DNA of 64,000 nt from Bhargavaea cecembensis DSE10. Its GTDB lineage: Bacteria > Bacillota > Bacilli > Bacillales_A > Planococcaceae. Below the pieces are notes generated by a model. It was not told where the DNA came from. It worked only from the letters and a program-made list of their open reading frames with translations, and made no database searches. The first letter of the stretch is position 1, and each line of letters starts with the position of its first letter. The stretch lies in contig NZ_AOFT01000013.1 of NCBI RefSeq assembly GCF_000348905.1, positions 1 to 64,000 of the forward strand, read 5' to 3'. A program made the position numbers and the translations under genes. Below, piece by piece: positions 44,366 to 56,944 of the stretch.

Positions 44366-45403
44366 ATGGATGCGGTGACACAGTCATTGCTCAGTGTTCT
44401 CCCCGAGATGCCGGAGCTGCTGTCCGTCCGCTGCAGCATCCTGAATGCCATCCGGCAGGAAGGGCCCGTCGGCAGGCGTTCGCTTGTCGGGCGGGAGGGG
44501 CTCAGCGAACGTGAAGTGCGTGCGATATGCGACCTTCTTCGGAAACAGGGCCTGATCACCGCGGAAACCTCGGGCATGAAAGTGACGCCTGAAGGAGAAA
44601 CTGTGCTGGGTACGCTCCAGCCGGTGATCCGGCGCTGGACAGGACTTGAAGAATTGGGGACTGAACTATGCCGGAAATTGGGTATACAGAAAGTGATGGT
44701 CGTCCCGGGCGGGGATGACGACGAGCTGACAAAACGCAGGATGGCAAGAGCTGCTTGCGGCCATCTGGCCAATGTCCTCCGTGACGGTTCTGTTGTGGCC
44801 GTAACCGGCGGCAGCACCATCGCAGCGGTTGCCGATGAGGCGGGAGTTGCCGGTCTTCCGGCAGGGATCCGCTTTATCGCAGCACGCGGCGGGACAGGCG
44901 GCGATGTGAAGTCGCAGGCCAATATGATTGCGGCCATGCTTGCTGCTGCGACGGGCGGTGAGTGGACACCGCTTCATCTGCCCGAGACGCTCGCGGAATC
45001 ATCGATCGCTCCGCTCATGGAAGAGCCTTCAGTGATGGAGGCGGTGGCCCTGTATGACCGGACAGACTGTATTGTCCACGGAATTGGTGATGCACTGGAA
45101 CTGGCACGCCGCCGTGGATCGGATGAAAAGACCCTGGAAAAGCTGGCCCGGGAAGGCGCAGCCGCGGAAGCGTTCGGCTACTATCTCGGCCGGGACGGCT
45201 CGGTGATCCATCGGCTCCGCACAATCGGGCTAAATAGGGACCAGGCAGACCGCATCCCGCATCCGCTTGCCGTGGCAGGCGGGAAGGAAAAGGCCGCACC
45301 GATTCTCGCCTATATGAAACAGGCGCCGGAACAGACGGTCCTTGTGACCGACGAAACGGCCGCAAGAGAAATGCTCCGCCTTTACGGCGGGGAGACGACG
45401 TGA
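44366..45403 (+). CDS. cggR: central glycolytic genes regulator CggR
   Basis: 345 residues from ATG 44366, 6 nt after GAGGAGG (ATG 44360 touches it). An N-terminal winged helix (RRSLVGREGLSEREVRAICDLLRKQGLI) is followed by the SorC-type sugar-binding domain (about 90-340) with VAVTGGSTIAAVADE and the phosphate-binding GIGDALELARRR region. Fructose-1,6-bisphosphate binding releases it from the operator. First gene of the cggR-gapA unit. Confidence 0.95.
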   Translation: MDAVTQSLLSVLPEMPELLSVRCSILNAIRQEGPVGRRSLVGREGLSEREVRAICDLLRKQGLITAETSGMKVTPEGETVLGTLQPVIRRWTGLEELGTELCRKLGIQKVMVVPGGDDDELTKRRMARAACGHLANVLRDGSVVAVTGGSTIAAVADEAGVAGLPAGIRFIAARGGTGGDVKSQANMIAAMLAAATGGEWTPLHLPETLAESSIAPLMEEPSVMEAVALYDRTDCIVHGIGDALELARRRGSDEKTLEKLAREGAAAEAFGYYLGRDGSVIHRLRTIGLNRDQADRIPHPLAVAGGKEKAAPILAYMKQAPEQTVLVTDETAAREMLRLYGGETT

Positions 45404-45449
45404 ATGTTTGAAACTGACGAATGAATGATAAAACCGGAGGGATTCTGAT

Positions 45450-46457
45450 ATGGCATTGAAAGTGGCAATCAACGGATTTGGGCGGATCGGACGCGTGGTC
45501 TTCCGCCAGGCTTGGGACAACCCGGAACTCGATATCGTAGCGGTCAACGACCTGACGGATGCGGCGATGCTTGCCCATCTCCTGAAGTTCGACTCTGTTC
45601 ACGGCACATTCGGCCCTGAAGTGGACAGCGACGAAGAGCACCTGATCGTTGCGGGCAAGAAAATCCGAGTATTTGCAGAAAAAGATCCAGCAGCCCTTCC
45701 ATGGGGCGACCTCGGAATCGACGTTGTTCTTGAATCAACCGGCGTCTTCCGGGACCGCGAATCGGCAGGCAAGCACCTTGAGGCCGGCGCCAAGCGCGTG
45801 CTCCTTTCCGCACCGGGCAAAGGCGACATCAAGACGCTTGTCATGGGCATCAACGAAAACGACTTTGATCCGGAAAAGGACGAAATTGTCTCGAACGCAT
45901 CCTGTACGACAAACTGCCTGGCACCGGTCGTCAAAGTCCTCAATGACAAGTTCGGCGTGAAAAAGGGTCTCATGACCACTGTTCACTCCTACACGAACGA
46001 CCAGCGCATCCTCGACCTCCCGCACAGCGACTTCCGCCGGGCACGTGCGGCTGCGGAGTCGATGATTCCGACGACTACCGGCGCTGCGACTGCCGTTACA
46101 AAAGTGCTTCCTGAGCTGAAGGGCAAGCTGGACGGCATGGCAGTGCGCGTACCGACACCGAACGTCTCCCTCGTCGACTTCACGGCACAGCTGGAACAGC
46201 CGGCGACACCGGAAGATGTGAACGCGGCGATGAAGGAAGCGGCTGAAGGCGAGCTGAAGGGTCTCCTATTCGTATCCGAACTGCCGCTCGTCTCCAAGGA
46301 CTACAACGGCGTGCCGGCTTCGTCTACGGTCGATGCGCTGTCGACGATGGCGATCGGCGACGATATGGTCAAAGTCATCAGCTGGTACGACAACGAAAGC
46401 GGCTATTCTGCACGTTGTATCGATCTGATGGTCCACATGTCGAAGGCAGGAATCTGA
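45450..46457 (+). CDS. gapA: glyceraldehyde-3-phosphate dehydrogenase, glycolytic
   Basis: 335 residues. NAD-binding [14 protein letters not shown], the catalytic cysteine in [13 protein letters not shown] (about residue 152), and the phosphate site '[19 protein letters not shown]' are complete. Linkage to cggR identifies the glycolytic, NAD-dependent GapA. It converts glyceraldehyde-3-phosphate to 1,3-bisphosphoglycerate. CCGGAGGG precedes the ATG. Confidence 0.97.
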   Translation: MALKVAINGFGRIGRVVFRQAWDNPELDIVAVNDLTDAAMLAHLLKFDSVHGTFGPEVDSDEEHLIVAGKKIRVFAEKDPAALPWGDLGIDVVLESTGVFRDRESAGKHLEAGAKRVLLSAPGKGDIKTLVMGINENDFDPEKDEIVSNASCTTNCLAPVVKVLNDKFGVKKGLMTTVHSYTNDQRILDLPHSDFRRARAAAESMIPTTTGAATAVTKVLPELKGKLDGMAVRVPTPNVSLVDFTAQLEQPATPEDVNAAMKEAAEGELKGLLFVSELPLVSKDYNGVPASSTVDALSTMAIGDDMVKVISWYDNESGYSARCIDLMVHMSKAGI

Positions 46458-46497
46458 TAGCCTTCCCATAAAGAAACCACTATAATGGAATGGGGCC

Positions 46498-46522
46498 AGG
46501 AACGGACGCCCCGTTCCTTTTT
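46498..46522 (+). terminator. terminator between gapA and pgk
   Basis: AGGAACGG / CCGTTCCT, 8 bp perfect with a 5-nt loop, followed by TTTTT. Probably leaky, allowing some read-through into pgk. A TATAAT at 46481-46486 lies just before it. Confidence 0.75.
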
Positions 46523-46548
46523 ACATACGGAGAATTGGAGGGGTTTTC

Positions 46549-47733
46549 ATGATCCGAAAAAAATCCATTAATGATCTCGATGTCGCCGGCAAGCGCGTGT
46601 TTGTCCGTGTCGACTTCAACGTGCCGCTCGACGGCGGCCATATCACGGACGATACCCGCATCCGTGCGGCACTGCCGACGATCGAAAAACTGGCCGGTGC
46701 GGGTGCGAAAGTCATTCTCGCGAGCCACCTCGGACGGCCCAAGGGCCAGGTCAATGAGGACATGCGCCTTGCTCCTGTGGGCAAGCGCCTGACCGAACTG
46801 CTCGGAAAGGATGTCCGTGCTCTTCCGGAATCGACAGGTGATACCGTGAAGGAAGCGGTAGCGTCCATGCAGGAAGGCGATGTCATTCTTCTTGAGAACG
46901 TCCGCTTCCATGCAGGCGAAGAAAAGAACGATCCGGAGCTGGCAAAGCAATTTGCGGAGCTTGCGGACCTGTATGTGAACGACGCTTTCGGCGCCGCACA
47001 CCGCGCGCATGCATCCACTGCCGGCATTGCGGAACATCTTCCGGCAGCTTCAGGCCTGCTCATGGAAAAAGAGCTGGACGTGCTCGGCAAGGCGCTGGCT
47101 GAACCGGAGCGGCCGTTCACCGCCATCATCGGCGGCGCAAAGGTCAAGGATAAAATCGGTGTCATCGACCACCTCCTCGACAAGGTCGATCATCTGCTTC
47201 TCGGCGGCGGCCTTTCCTACACGTTCACGAAGGCCCAGGGCCACGATGTCGGAAACTCGCTTGTCGAAGAAGACAAAATTGACCTTGCAAAGTCATTCAT
47301 ACAAAAGGCCGGGGAAAAGGGCGTGAAGCTCCATATCCCGACTGATGCGGTGGTAGCTTCCGAATTCAAAGCGGATGCGGAAACCAGGACAGTAAGCACG
47401 GATTCCATCCCTGAGGGGTGGATGGGACTGGATATCGGCCCAGAGACAGCGGCCGAATATGCCGATGTCATCCGCCAGTCCAAGACGATCCTCTGGAACG
47501 GGCCGATGGGTGTGTTCGAGATGGATGCTTTTGCGGAAGGCACCAAGAAAGTCGCTGAAGCGGTTGCCGAAACAGAAGGCTACACGATCATCGGCGGCGG
47601 GGACTCGGCGGCTGCCGTCGAGAAATTCGATCTGGCAGACCGGATGGACCATGTCTCGACGGGCGGCGGGGCTTCCCTAGAGTTCATGGAAGGAAAAGAC
47701 CTTCCGGGTGTGTCTGCCCTGGACGACAAGTAA
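46549..47733 (+). CDS. pgk: phosphoglycerate kinase
   Basis: 394 residues. The signature [16 protein letters not shown] opens the protein, SHLGRPKG (about residue 62) gives the substrate site, [11 protein letters not shown] (about 160) and the C-terminal [34 protein letters not shown] give the nucleotide site. It makes ATP from 1,3-bisphosphoglycerate. TTGGAGGGG precedes the ATG. Heads pgk-tpiA-gpmI-eno. Confidence 0.97.
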   Translation: MIRKKSINDLDVAGKRVFVRVDFNVPLDGGHITDDTRIRAALPTIEKLAGAGAKVILASHLGRPKGQVNEDMRLAPVGKRLTELLGKDVRALPESTGDTVKEAVASMQEGDVILLENVRFHAGEEKNDPELAKQFAELADLYVNDAFGAAHRAHASTAGIAEHLPAASGLLMEKELDVLGKALAEPERPFTAIIGGAKVKDKIGVIDHLLDKVDHLLLGGGLSYTFTKAQGHDVGNSLVEEDKIDLAKSFIQKAGEKGVKLHIPTDAVVASEFKADAETRTVSTDSIPEGWMGLDIGPETAAEYADVIRQSKTILWNGPMGVFEMDAFAEGTKKVAEAVAETEGYTIIGGGDSAAAVEKFDLADRMDHVSTGGGASLEFMEGKDLPGVSALDDK

Positions 47734-47759
47734 ACGGCGAAAAATTGGAGGGAACGGAT

Positions 47760-48513
47760 ATGCGAAAACCGATCATTGCAGGCAACTGGAAAATGCACAA
47801 AACACTCGGTGAAGCGGAATCGTTCTTTGACTCGGTCAAAGGAAAACTCCCGGATGCCGATCAGGCGGACACGGTAATCTGCGCACCGGCACCTTTCCTG
47901 GCAGCTCTTTCGGGACGTGCCGGTGATGGAACACCCGCGGTCGGCGCACAGACGATGCACGAAGAAGAAAAGGGTGCCTTTACCGGAGAAGTCAGCCCGG
48001 TGATGCTGACGGACCTGGGCGTCAGGTACGTCATAATCGGCCACTCCGAGCGCCGTGAGTACTTTAACGAAACCGACGATTCGGTCAACCGCAAGGTGAA
48101 GTCTGCATTCGCCCATGGACTCATTCCGATCGTCTGTGTCGGCGAGTCGCTGGAAGAGCGCGAAGGCAACAAGACTGCGGAGAAAATCTCCGGACAGGTG
48201 CGGGCAGCACTGGAAGGCATCAGCGCGGAAGAGGCAGCCAGGGCCGTGGTCGCTTATGAACCGATCTGGGCGATCGGGACAGGGAAGACCGCAACATCCG
48301 ACATGGCGAATGAGGCATGCGCCGAAATCCGGAGCACGCTTGCCGAGCTATATGGGCAGGAAACTGCAGAGCAGGTCCGGATCCAGTATGGCGGAAGCGT
48401 GAAACCTGAGAACATCGCAGAACTTCTTGCGCAGCCGGACATCGACGGCGCCCTGGTCGGAGGCGCGAGCCTGGAACCGGAGTCGTTCATCGCGCTGGCG
48501 GAGGCGGCGAGCC

Positions 48514-48521
<8 letters not shown>
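47760..48521 (+). CDS. tpiA: triosephosphate isomerase
   Basis: 253 residues from ATG 47760, TTGGAGGG upstream. Catalytic Lys in AGNWKMHKT, His in IIGHSERR (about residue 96), Glu in [12 protein letters not shown] (about 168), and the phosphate-binding GGSVKPEN loop are all present. The last 8 bp overlap gpmI. Confidence 0.97.
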
Positions 48522-51362
<2,841 letters not shown>

Positions 51363-51365
51363 TGG

Positions 51366-51394
51366 AAAGGACCGGCGCGCCTGCCGGTCCTTTT
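51366..51394 (+). terminator. terminator of the glycolytic operon
   Basis: AAAGGACCGGC / GCCGGTCCTTT, 11 bp perfect, 6-nt loop, TTTT. Confidence 0.92.
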
Positions 51395-51420
51395 ACTTTG
51401 GATGGGAAAGCGGAGTTTAG

Positions 51421-51700
51421 AGATGCAAGTCGCAATAAGGAGTGCCGACTTGCAACATGGAATGCCAGGTTGAAATAAGGAGTGCCGACTTGCCATATGC
51501 GGTGCCAACTTGCCACATGGCGCACGAACTTGCCACATGGCGCACGAACTTGCCACATGGCGCACGAACTTGCCACATGGCACGCGGACTTGCCACATGG
51601 GACCCGGACTTGCCACATGGCACCCGGACTTGCCACATGGCACACGAACTTGCCGCATGGAGCCCAAATTTGCCGCATGGCACGTTGACTTGCAACATGT
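51421..51700 (+). repeat. array of fourteen 20-bp tandem repeats with ACTTGCCACATGG core
   Basis: Fourteen units of exactly 20 bp. The middle is nearly perfect: CGCACGAACTTGCCACATGG occurs three times in tandem (51521-51580), flanked by units that keep ACTTGCCACATGG but vary in the first seven bases, and the ends decay. It lies between the eno terminator and the secG promoter. Core, unit length and unit number match the array at 20821-21100. Confidence 0.95.
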
Positions 51701-51749
51701 CACCTGCCGGCAGCATTCTACAACCTATCACAAAGTTTTTCCGAGATAG

Positions 51750-51778
51750 TTGTGGCGGCAGTCCTGCTTTGATAGAAT
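51750..51778 (+). promoter_or_regulatory. probable secG promoter
   Basis: TTGTGG, 17-bp spacer, TAGAAT, ending 34 bp before the secG start. Confidence 0.5.
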
Positions 51779-51812
51779 GGATATTGTTGAGAATGTTTCA
51801 GGAGGTGGAAAA

Positions 51813-52040
51813 ATGCATACACTGCTCATGACGCTGCTGCTGATCGTATCGATCGCGCTGATTGTCGTCGTCCTGTTGCAATCCGGGAAAAGTGCAGGTC
51901 TTTCCGGAGCCATCTCCGGTGGAGCGGAGCAATTGTTCGGCAAGCAGAAGGCGCGCGGTCTTGACCTCGTCTTTCATCGCGTGACGATCATTTTGTCGGT
52001 CCTTTTCTTTGTGCTTGCCATTGCCGTTACGAAGTTCTGA
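51813..52040 (+). CDS. secG: preprotein translocase subunit SecG
   Basis: 75 residues from ATG 51813, AGGAGGTG upstream. Two membrane helices (about 1-22 and 53-73) flank the conserved '[20 protein letters not shown]' and [11 protein letters not shown] loop. It assists SecYE in export. The gene order secG-est-rnr-smpB-ssrA is the Bacillales standard. Confidence 0.96.
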   Translation: MHTLLMTLLLIVSIALIVVVLLQSGKSAGLSGAISGGAEQLFGKQKARGLDLVFHRVTIILSVLFFVLAIAVTKF

Positions 52041-52103
52041 ATTTAAACCATCCGCCCGGCCGCATGCGCGGTTGGGCGTTTTTACATAGGAGGCGAGACC
52101 ACC

Positions 52104-52859
52104 ATGAAAAAAGTGAAATTGACCCCTCCAAAACCGTTTTTCTTCAAGCATGGACCCAGGGCGGTATTGCTTCTGCACGGTTTCCGGGGAAGCTCGGCGG
52201 ACGTCCGCATGCTCGGGCGGTTTCTCGAGAAGCATGACTACACCTGCATGGCGCCGCATTACTCGGGTCATGGCGTGGAGCCTGAGGCACTTTTAAAGAC
52301 GGGACCGTCCGACTGGTGGGCAGATGTCGAAGCCGCTTATGAACGTCTAAAAGAGGAAGGCTACGAAGAGATCGCAGTGGTCGGATTGTCGCTTGGAGGT
52401 GTGTTCACGCTTAAATTAGGGTATAACTATCCCGTAAAAGGGCTTGTGACCATGTGTGCGCCGATGATCATGAAAACGACGGATATCCTTTTTGAAGGTG
52501 TTCTCCAGTATGCGGAGGAATTCAAGAAATATGAAGGGAAAGAACCGGACCGGATCGAAGAGGAAGTTGAACAGATCCGTCAAAAGGGAATGGCATCCCT
52601 TCCGGCACTACGGGACTTTGTCCATGATGTCAGGGACCATGTGGATGAGGTGTATGCACCCGTCTTCGTCGTCCAGGCAGAGCAGGACAGGGTCATCGAT
52701 CCGAAATCCGCCGATATGATTTATGAGACCGTCGGATCCCCGGTGAAAGATTTGAAAATGTATCCGGAGTCGGGCCATGTCATCACGCTCGGCCCGGAAA
52801 AAGAACAGCTCCACCGGGATATCCTCGAGTTCCTGGAATCACTGGATTGGAGCGAATAG
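52104..52859 (+). CDS. est: carboxylesterase Est30-like (YvaK)
   Basis: 251 residues of alpha/beta hydrolase fold. HGF oxyanion motif ([15 protein letters not shown]), nucleophile in [12 protein letters not shown] (Ser ~94), acid in [10 protein letters not shown] (about 195) and His in PESGHVITL (about 225). Very like the Geobacillus Est30 monoacyl esterase. It overlaps the upstream open region of rnr but not its start. AGGAGGCG precedes the ATG. Confidence 0.93.
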   Translation: MKKVKLTPPKPFFFKHGPRAVLLLHGFRGSSADVRMLGRFLEKHDYTCMAPHYSGHGVEPEALLKTGPSDWWADVEAAYERLKEEGYEEIAVVGLSLGGVFTLKLGYNYPVKGLVTMCAPMIMKTTDILFEGVLQYAEEFKKYEGKEPDRIEEEVEQIRQKGMASLPALRDFVHDVRDHVDEVYAPVFVVQAEQDRVIDPKSADMIYETVGSPVKDLKMYPESGHVITLGPEKEQLHRDILEFLESLDWSE

Positions 52860-52897
52860 ATCACCGGAAAATGACAGGCCAATGCAGGAGGGATATT

Positions 52898-55357
52898 GTG
52901 GAAGACTATTTAAAAGAATTGCGTGACCGGCTTCTTTCGTTCATGCGGGAAGACAGCTACAAACCGCTTACCGTACAGGAGATCCAGGAAGAACTGGAAC
53001 TGACGGATGCAGGGGAATTCAAGGAACTTGTGAAGGTCCTGGTGGAACTGGAGGAAAAGGGTGACGTGATCCGGTCCCGTTCCGACCGCTACGGGGTACC
53101 GGAGCGGATGGACATTATCCGCGGCCGGTTTGTCGGACATGCCAAAGGCTTCGGGTTCGTCGTGCCGGAAGAAGAAGGAATGGATGATGTCTTCATTCCG
53201 CCGAACGAGACGAATACCGCGATGAACGGGGACACGGTCCTCATCAAGATCATGAAAGAATCGGGCGGCGACCGGCAGGAAGGGTCTGTCATCCGGATCG
53301 CGGAGCGGAAAAACACGAAGGTCGTTGGCACATTCCAGGCGCACCGCGGCTTCGGCTTCGTCATCGCTGACGACAAGAAACTGCCGATGGATGTGTTCGT
53401 ATCCAAGGAAAACACGCTTGGCGCGGTTGACGGGCATAAGGTCGTTGTGGAAATCACCGAGTGGCCGAGCGAGCGGAAATCGGCGGAAGGCATCGTGGTC
53501 CAGGTACTCGGACACAAAAACGATCCTGGCGTAGACATCCTCTCGATCATCTATAAATATGGCATTGAGATCGAGTTTCCTGATGAAGTCATCGAGCACG
53601 CGAACCGTGTGCCAGACGAAATCCGGGAGCAGGACCTGTTCAAGCGGCGCGACCTCCGCGGCGAGCAGATCGTCACGATCGATGGCGCGGAAGCGAAGGA
53701 CCTGGACGATGCCGTCACAGTCACCAAAAACAGCGACGGAACATACAAGCTCGGCGTCCACATCGCGGATGTCAGCTATTATGTGACGGAAAACTCTGCG
53801 ATTGACGAAGAGGCCCGTGAGCGCGGGACGAGCGTCTACCTGACGGACCGGGTCATCCCGATGATCCCTCACCGGCTGTCGAACGGAATCTGCTCGCTGA
53901 ACCCTCATGTCGACCGCCTGACACTCAGCTGTGAGATGATCATCGACAGCAAGGGCAAAGTGGTTTCCCATGAAATCTTCCAGAGTGTGATCCGGACTGT
54001 GGAACGGATGACCTATCACGACGTCTATAAGATCATCGAAGAAAAGGACGAAGAGCTCCGGGCACGCTACGAACCGCTCGTCCCGATGTTCGAGCATATG
54101 GCGGAACTGGCTGCCATCCTGCGCCAGCGCCGATTTGACCGCGGGGCGATCGATTTCGACTTCAAGGAGTCGAAAATCATCGTAGACGAAGAAGGCTGGC
54201 CGACAGACGTTGTCGTACGGGAACGTACGGTTGCGGAGAAGCTGATCGAAGAGTTCATGCTGGTCGCGAACGAGACAGTCGCTGAGCACTTCCATTGGCT
54301 GCGGGTCCCGTTTATCTACCGGATCCACGAAGATCCGAAATCAGAAAAGCTGGAGCGGTTCTTTGAATTCATCACGAACTTCGGTCTTCTCGTGCGCGGG
54401 ACGTCCAACAAAGTTCATCCGAGGGCACTGCAGGAAATCCTCGAATCGATCTCCGGTGAGCCGGAAGAGCCGGTCGTTTCGACGATGCTCCTGCGTTCAA
54501 TGCAGCAGGCAAGGTATTCCGAGCTGAGCCTCGGCCACTTCGGACTGTCCAGCGAGTTCTACACACACTTCACATCGCCGATCCGCCGGTATCCCGACCT
54601 TCTCGTCCACCGGCTGATCCGCACATACCTCATCGAGGCGGACACCTCGCCGGCCACTGTCGCAAAGTGGAAGGGTGAAATTCCGGAAATCGCGGAGCAC
54701 TCTTCAGACATGGAACGCCGGGCAGTCGATGCCGAGCGGGACACGGAAGCGCTCAAGAAAGCCCAGTTCATGGTGGACAAGGTCGGCGAAGAGTTCGAGG
54801 GCATCATTTCCTCCGTCACGAACTTCGGCCTGTTCGTTGAGCTGGAAAACACGATCGAAGGACTTGTCCACGTCTCTTATATGACCGATGACTACTATTG
54901 GTTCGATGAGCGTAATCTGATGATGGTCGGCGAGCACACGGCCAAGCAGTTCCGCATCGGGGACAAGGTAAAAGTACGCGTCATCTCCGTGAAGCCGGAA
55001 GAGTCGGCGATCGACTTTGAGCTGGCGGATATGGACAGTACCAATGCGCCGGTCCGCCGGACACGCAAAGACAGCCCGAAAGTCATCCGGACAAAGGGTG
55101 ATACAAGGGGCGGCGGCAAAGGCCGCGGAGAAGGCGGACGTGACTCCGGCGGCAACCGAGGCGGCGGCCGGAACGGCGGCGGACGCAGTGGCGGCGGCCG
55201 TGGTGGAAGCAACGGCGGCCGCGGAGGCAATCGCAGCGGCGGTTCCGGTTCGGGCAGGCCGTCTGGCCAGGGCGGTTCCGGTGGCAGGAACCGGTCCCGG
55301 GGCGGCAGCGGAGGCGGTCGCGGAAATTCCCCGCGCGGCGGCAACCGGCAAAAGTAA
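52898..55357 (+). CDS. rnr: ribonuclease R with long RGG-rich tail
   Basis: 819 residues from GTG 52898, chosen because AGGAGGG lies 5 nt upstream; the open frame continues back into est. Order: helix-turn-helix-like N-terminus, two cold-shock domains ([33 protein letters not shown]), RNB catalytic domain with [15 protein letters not shown] metal aspartates (about 280), and S1 domain ([29 protein letters not shown]). The last ~85 residues are a Gly/Arg/Ser tail made of RGG and GGR repeats. It degrades structured RNA 3'-5' and works with tmRNA in non-stop mRNA decay. Confidence 0.96.
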   Translation: MEDYLKELRDRLLSFMREDSYKPLTVQEIQEELELTDAGEFKELVKVLVELEEKGDVIRSRSDRYGVPERMDIIRGRFVGHAKGFGFVVPEEEGMDDVFIPPNETNTAMNGDTVLIKIMKESGGDRQEGSVIRIAERKNTKVVGTFQAHRGFGFVIADDKKLPMDVFVSKENTLGAVDGHKVVVEITEWPSERKSAEGIVVQVLGHKNDPGVDILSIIYKYGIEIEFPDEVIEHANRVPDEIREQDLFKRRDLRGEQIVTIDGAEAKDLDDAVTVTKNSDGTYKLGVHIADVSYYVTENSAIDEEARERGTSVYLTDRVIPMIPHRLSNGICSLNPHVDRLTLSCEMIIDSKGKVVSHEIFQSVIRTVERMTYHDVYKIIEEKDEELRARYEPLVPMFEHMAELAAILRQRRFDRGAIDFDFKESKIIVDEEGWPTDVVVRERTVAEKLIEEFMLVANETVAEHFHWLRVPFIYRIHEDPKSEKLERFFEFITNFGLLVRGTSNKVHPRALQEILESISGEPEEPVVSTMLLRSMQQARYSELSLGHFGLSSEFYTHFTSPIRRYPDLLVHRLIRTYLIEADTSPATVAKWKGEIPEIAEHSSDMERRAVDAERDTEALKKAQFMVDKVGEEFEGIISSVTNFGLFVELENTIEGLVHVSYMTDDYYWFDERNLMMVGEHTAKQFRIGDKVKVRVISVKPEESAIDFELADMDSTNAPVRRTRKDSPKVIRTKGDTRGGGKGRGEGGRDSGGNRGGGRNGGGRSGGGRGGSNGGRGGNRSGGSGSGRPSGQGGSGGRNRSRGGSGGGRGNSPRGGNRQK

Positions 55358-55425
55358 CTTCAAATAAACCATGACACCGGACGGCATCCTGCCGTCCCGT
55401 TGTCCGTTATAGAGGGGGGAAACCG

Positions 55426-55896
55426 ATGGCAAAAGGAAATGACCAGCGTGTCCTGGCACAAAACAAGAAAGCCGGACATGATTACTTTATCGAAGATACC
55501 ATTGAAGCGGGAATCGTCCTACAGGGGACCGAGATCAAGTCCATCCGGAACGGCAAAGTCCAGCTGAGGGATGCCTTTATCCGGATCCGGAACAATGAGG
55601 CGTGGATCTCGAATATGCACGTCAGCCCGTATGAGCAGGGGAACCGGTACAATCACGATCCTCTCCGCGCCAGGAAACTGCTGCTTCACAAAAAGCAGAT
55701 CAGCCAGCTGATCGGCAAGACGAAGGAAGAGGGATTCTCAATCATCCCATTGAAAATGTACATCAAGAACGGCTATGCAAAAGTGCTGATCGGCGTGGCA
55801 AAAGGCAAGAAGAAGTACGACAAACGGGAAGACCTGAAGAAGAAAGAGCACAAGCGCGAGATGGAACGGGCATTCAAGGCGAAGCAACAATATTAA
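55426..55896 (+). CDS. smpB: SsrA-binding protein SmpB
   Basis: 156 residues. [49 protein letters not shown] and the basic C-terminal tail [15 protein letters not shown] are the SmpB landmarks. It binds tmRNA and places it in stalled ribosomes. tmRNA follows directly. GGGGGG precedes the ATG. Confidence 0.97.
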   Translation: MAKGNDQRVLAQNKKAGHDYFIEDTIEAGIVLQGTEIKSIRNGKVQLRDAFIRIRNNEAWISNMHVSPYEQGNRYNHDPLRARKLLLHKKQISQLIGKTKEEGFSIIPLKMYIKNGYAKVLIGVAKGKKKYDKREDLKKKEHKREMERAFKAKQQY

Positions 55897-55942
55897 ATGC
55901 GCTCCGCCTGCAAGCGGCGAAGCAGTACTGAGTGCCCTCCGC

Positions 55943-55971
55943 TTGCCATTTGGCGCAAAATACCCTATAAT
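55943..55971 (+). promoter_or_regulatory. ssrA promoter
   Basis: TTGCCA, 17-bp spacer, TATAAT (55966-55971). The transcript would start near 55978, leaving a ~60-nt 5' leader removed by RNase P. Confidence 0.85.
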
Positions 55972-56037
55972 AAGGTTACAGATTGCCAGTATACCGAGTT
56001 TCACTAATCCTATTCAGGATTTCCATTCTTCCCAAAC

Positions 56038-56392
56038 GGGGACGTTTTGGATTCGACAGGGATGGTCTGAGCTCCGGTTGCGCGTCGGAGGGTCGGCTCC
56101 GTATCAACGACATTTAACAATAACTGGCAAAACTAACAACAACCTCGCTTTCGCAGCGTAAGCTGCTGAAACGGTCCTCCGGTTCCATCGCCCATGTGGC
56201 ATCTGAGGACTCACTTATCAGTGGGATACGACGTCTGTCCGCCGCCTGAGGCTGACGTAAGAGATTAACAGGATAGCGCGCAGGACGCCTGCTGACCGGC
56301 AGAATGCCGCGCGAACTTCAATAGATCAGCTACACGCGTAGAAGCCGGAGTGTTGGAGTCTCTGGACGCGGGTTCGAATCCCGCCGTCTCCA
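56038..56392 (+). ncRNA. ssrA: transfer-messenger RNA
   Basis: GGGGACG at the 5' end pairs with CGTCTCC at 56385-56391, discriminator A at 56392, CCA not encoded; the T-arm GGTTCGAATCCC and the tRNA-Ala-like GGGGACGTTTTGGATTCGACAG-type start are typical. The tag frame (56126-56161) reads GKTNNNLAFAA then TAA, a Bacillus-type degradation tag ending LA-FAA. It rescues stalled ribosomes with SmpB. Confidence 0.96.
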
Positions 56393-56420
56393 TAACTATG
56401 GTGACAACCATAACGATTCA

Positions 56421-56447
56421 AGCCCCCTCATCATTGAGGGGGCTTTT
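56421..56447 (+). terminator. ssrA terminator
   Basis: AGCCCCCTCA / TGAGGGGGCT, 10 bp perfect, 4-nt loop, TTTT. Confidence 0.92.
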
Positions 56448-56459
56448 CATACCTAAGCG

Positions 56460-56828
56460 TCAGCGGCGGCAGGAGAATGAACGGATTTCGTCAAGGTCGA
56501 TTCCGAAATACTCCCAGCGGCGCTGTCTCGAACGCCATCTGAATCCTGCGACGGAGCGGCGCCCGACGAATGTCGGGAAGAACCAGAATCGTTGTCCGTT
56601 CTCGAGACGGACATCTGTCACGCGATTGAGACACCTGCGGATCGCTCCGGGATCAACCGCCTGAGGTACAGGGGGCTGGGGCGGCCTTCCCGGTCTTCCC
56701 GGTCTTCCCGGTCCGCCGGGGTTGCCAGGCCTTCCTCTACGCCTGTCATCCCAATCCGGGCTATCATCCCATGGCAGCCAATCCATCGGAGACTCCCACA
56801 TGTCTCCTCCTCCAGGTCTGTTAACCAT
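56460..56828 (-). CDS. small Pro/Gly/Trp-rich protein with conserved FWFFPTFVG-type C-terminus
   Basis: 122 residues from the ATG complementary to 56826-56828, with GGAAGGAG upstream. The first half is low-complexity (WESPMDWLPWDDSPDWDDRR then repeated GRPG/GGPG). The C-terminal ~70 residues (GQRFWFFPTFVGRRSVAGFR, WEYFGIDLDEIRSFSC) belong to a family I recall widely in Bacillus and Paenibacillus, with GxxFWxxP..IGR.S..GxRW and a final cysteine. Its function is unknown, possibly envelope- or spore-associated. Confidence 0.65.
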   Translation of the reverse strand: MVNRPGGGDMWESPMDWLPWDDSPDWDDRRRGRPGNPGGPGRPGRPGRPPQPPVPQAVDPGAIRRCLNRVTDVRLENGQRFWFFPTFVGRRSVAGFRWRSRQRRWEYFGIDLDEIRSFSCRR

Positions 56829-56900
56829 GATTCCACTCCTTCCGGCAATCTTCCGTATCCTATGCAAGCGCCCGAAGGGCAGGCCGGGCGGTCTCCCCAT

Positions 56901-56936
56901 AAAAACAGGGCCATCCCTTTTTCCGGGATGGCCCTG
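56901..56936 (-). terminator. terminator of the BCCT transporter gene
   Basis: CAGGGCCATCCC / GGGATGGCCCTG, 12 bp perfect, 7-nt loop, followed by TTTTTAT on the minus strand. Confidence 0.92.
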
Positions 56937-56944
56937 TTGCTGAT

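Noticed and set aside
51421-51700. CRISPR array
   Set aside because: Variable parts are only seven to nine bases, units are 20 bp, and no cas genes are near. The same holds for 20821-21100 and 29927-30031.
51442-51831. Open frames across the 20-bp array encoding TCHMAHELATW-type repeats
   Set aside because: All three plus frames are open because the unit has no stop codon and 20 is not a multiple of three. There is no ribosome site and no family; the pattern is a property of the repeat DNA.
52910-54328. 472-codon frame antisense to rnr
   Set aside because: A codon-bias shadow of RNase R, with no ribosome site or family motif.
55930-55960. Single CTTGCCATTTGG near the ssrA promoter as a relic of the 20-bp repeat
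   Set aside because: One copy only, and it overlaps the -35 element TTGCCA, so chance similarity is more likely.
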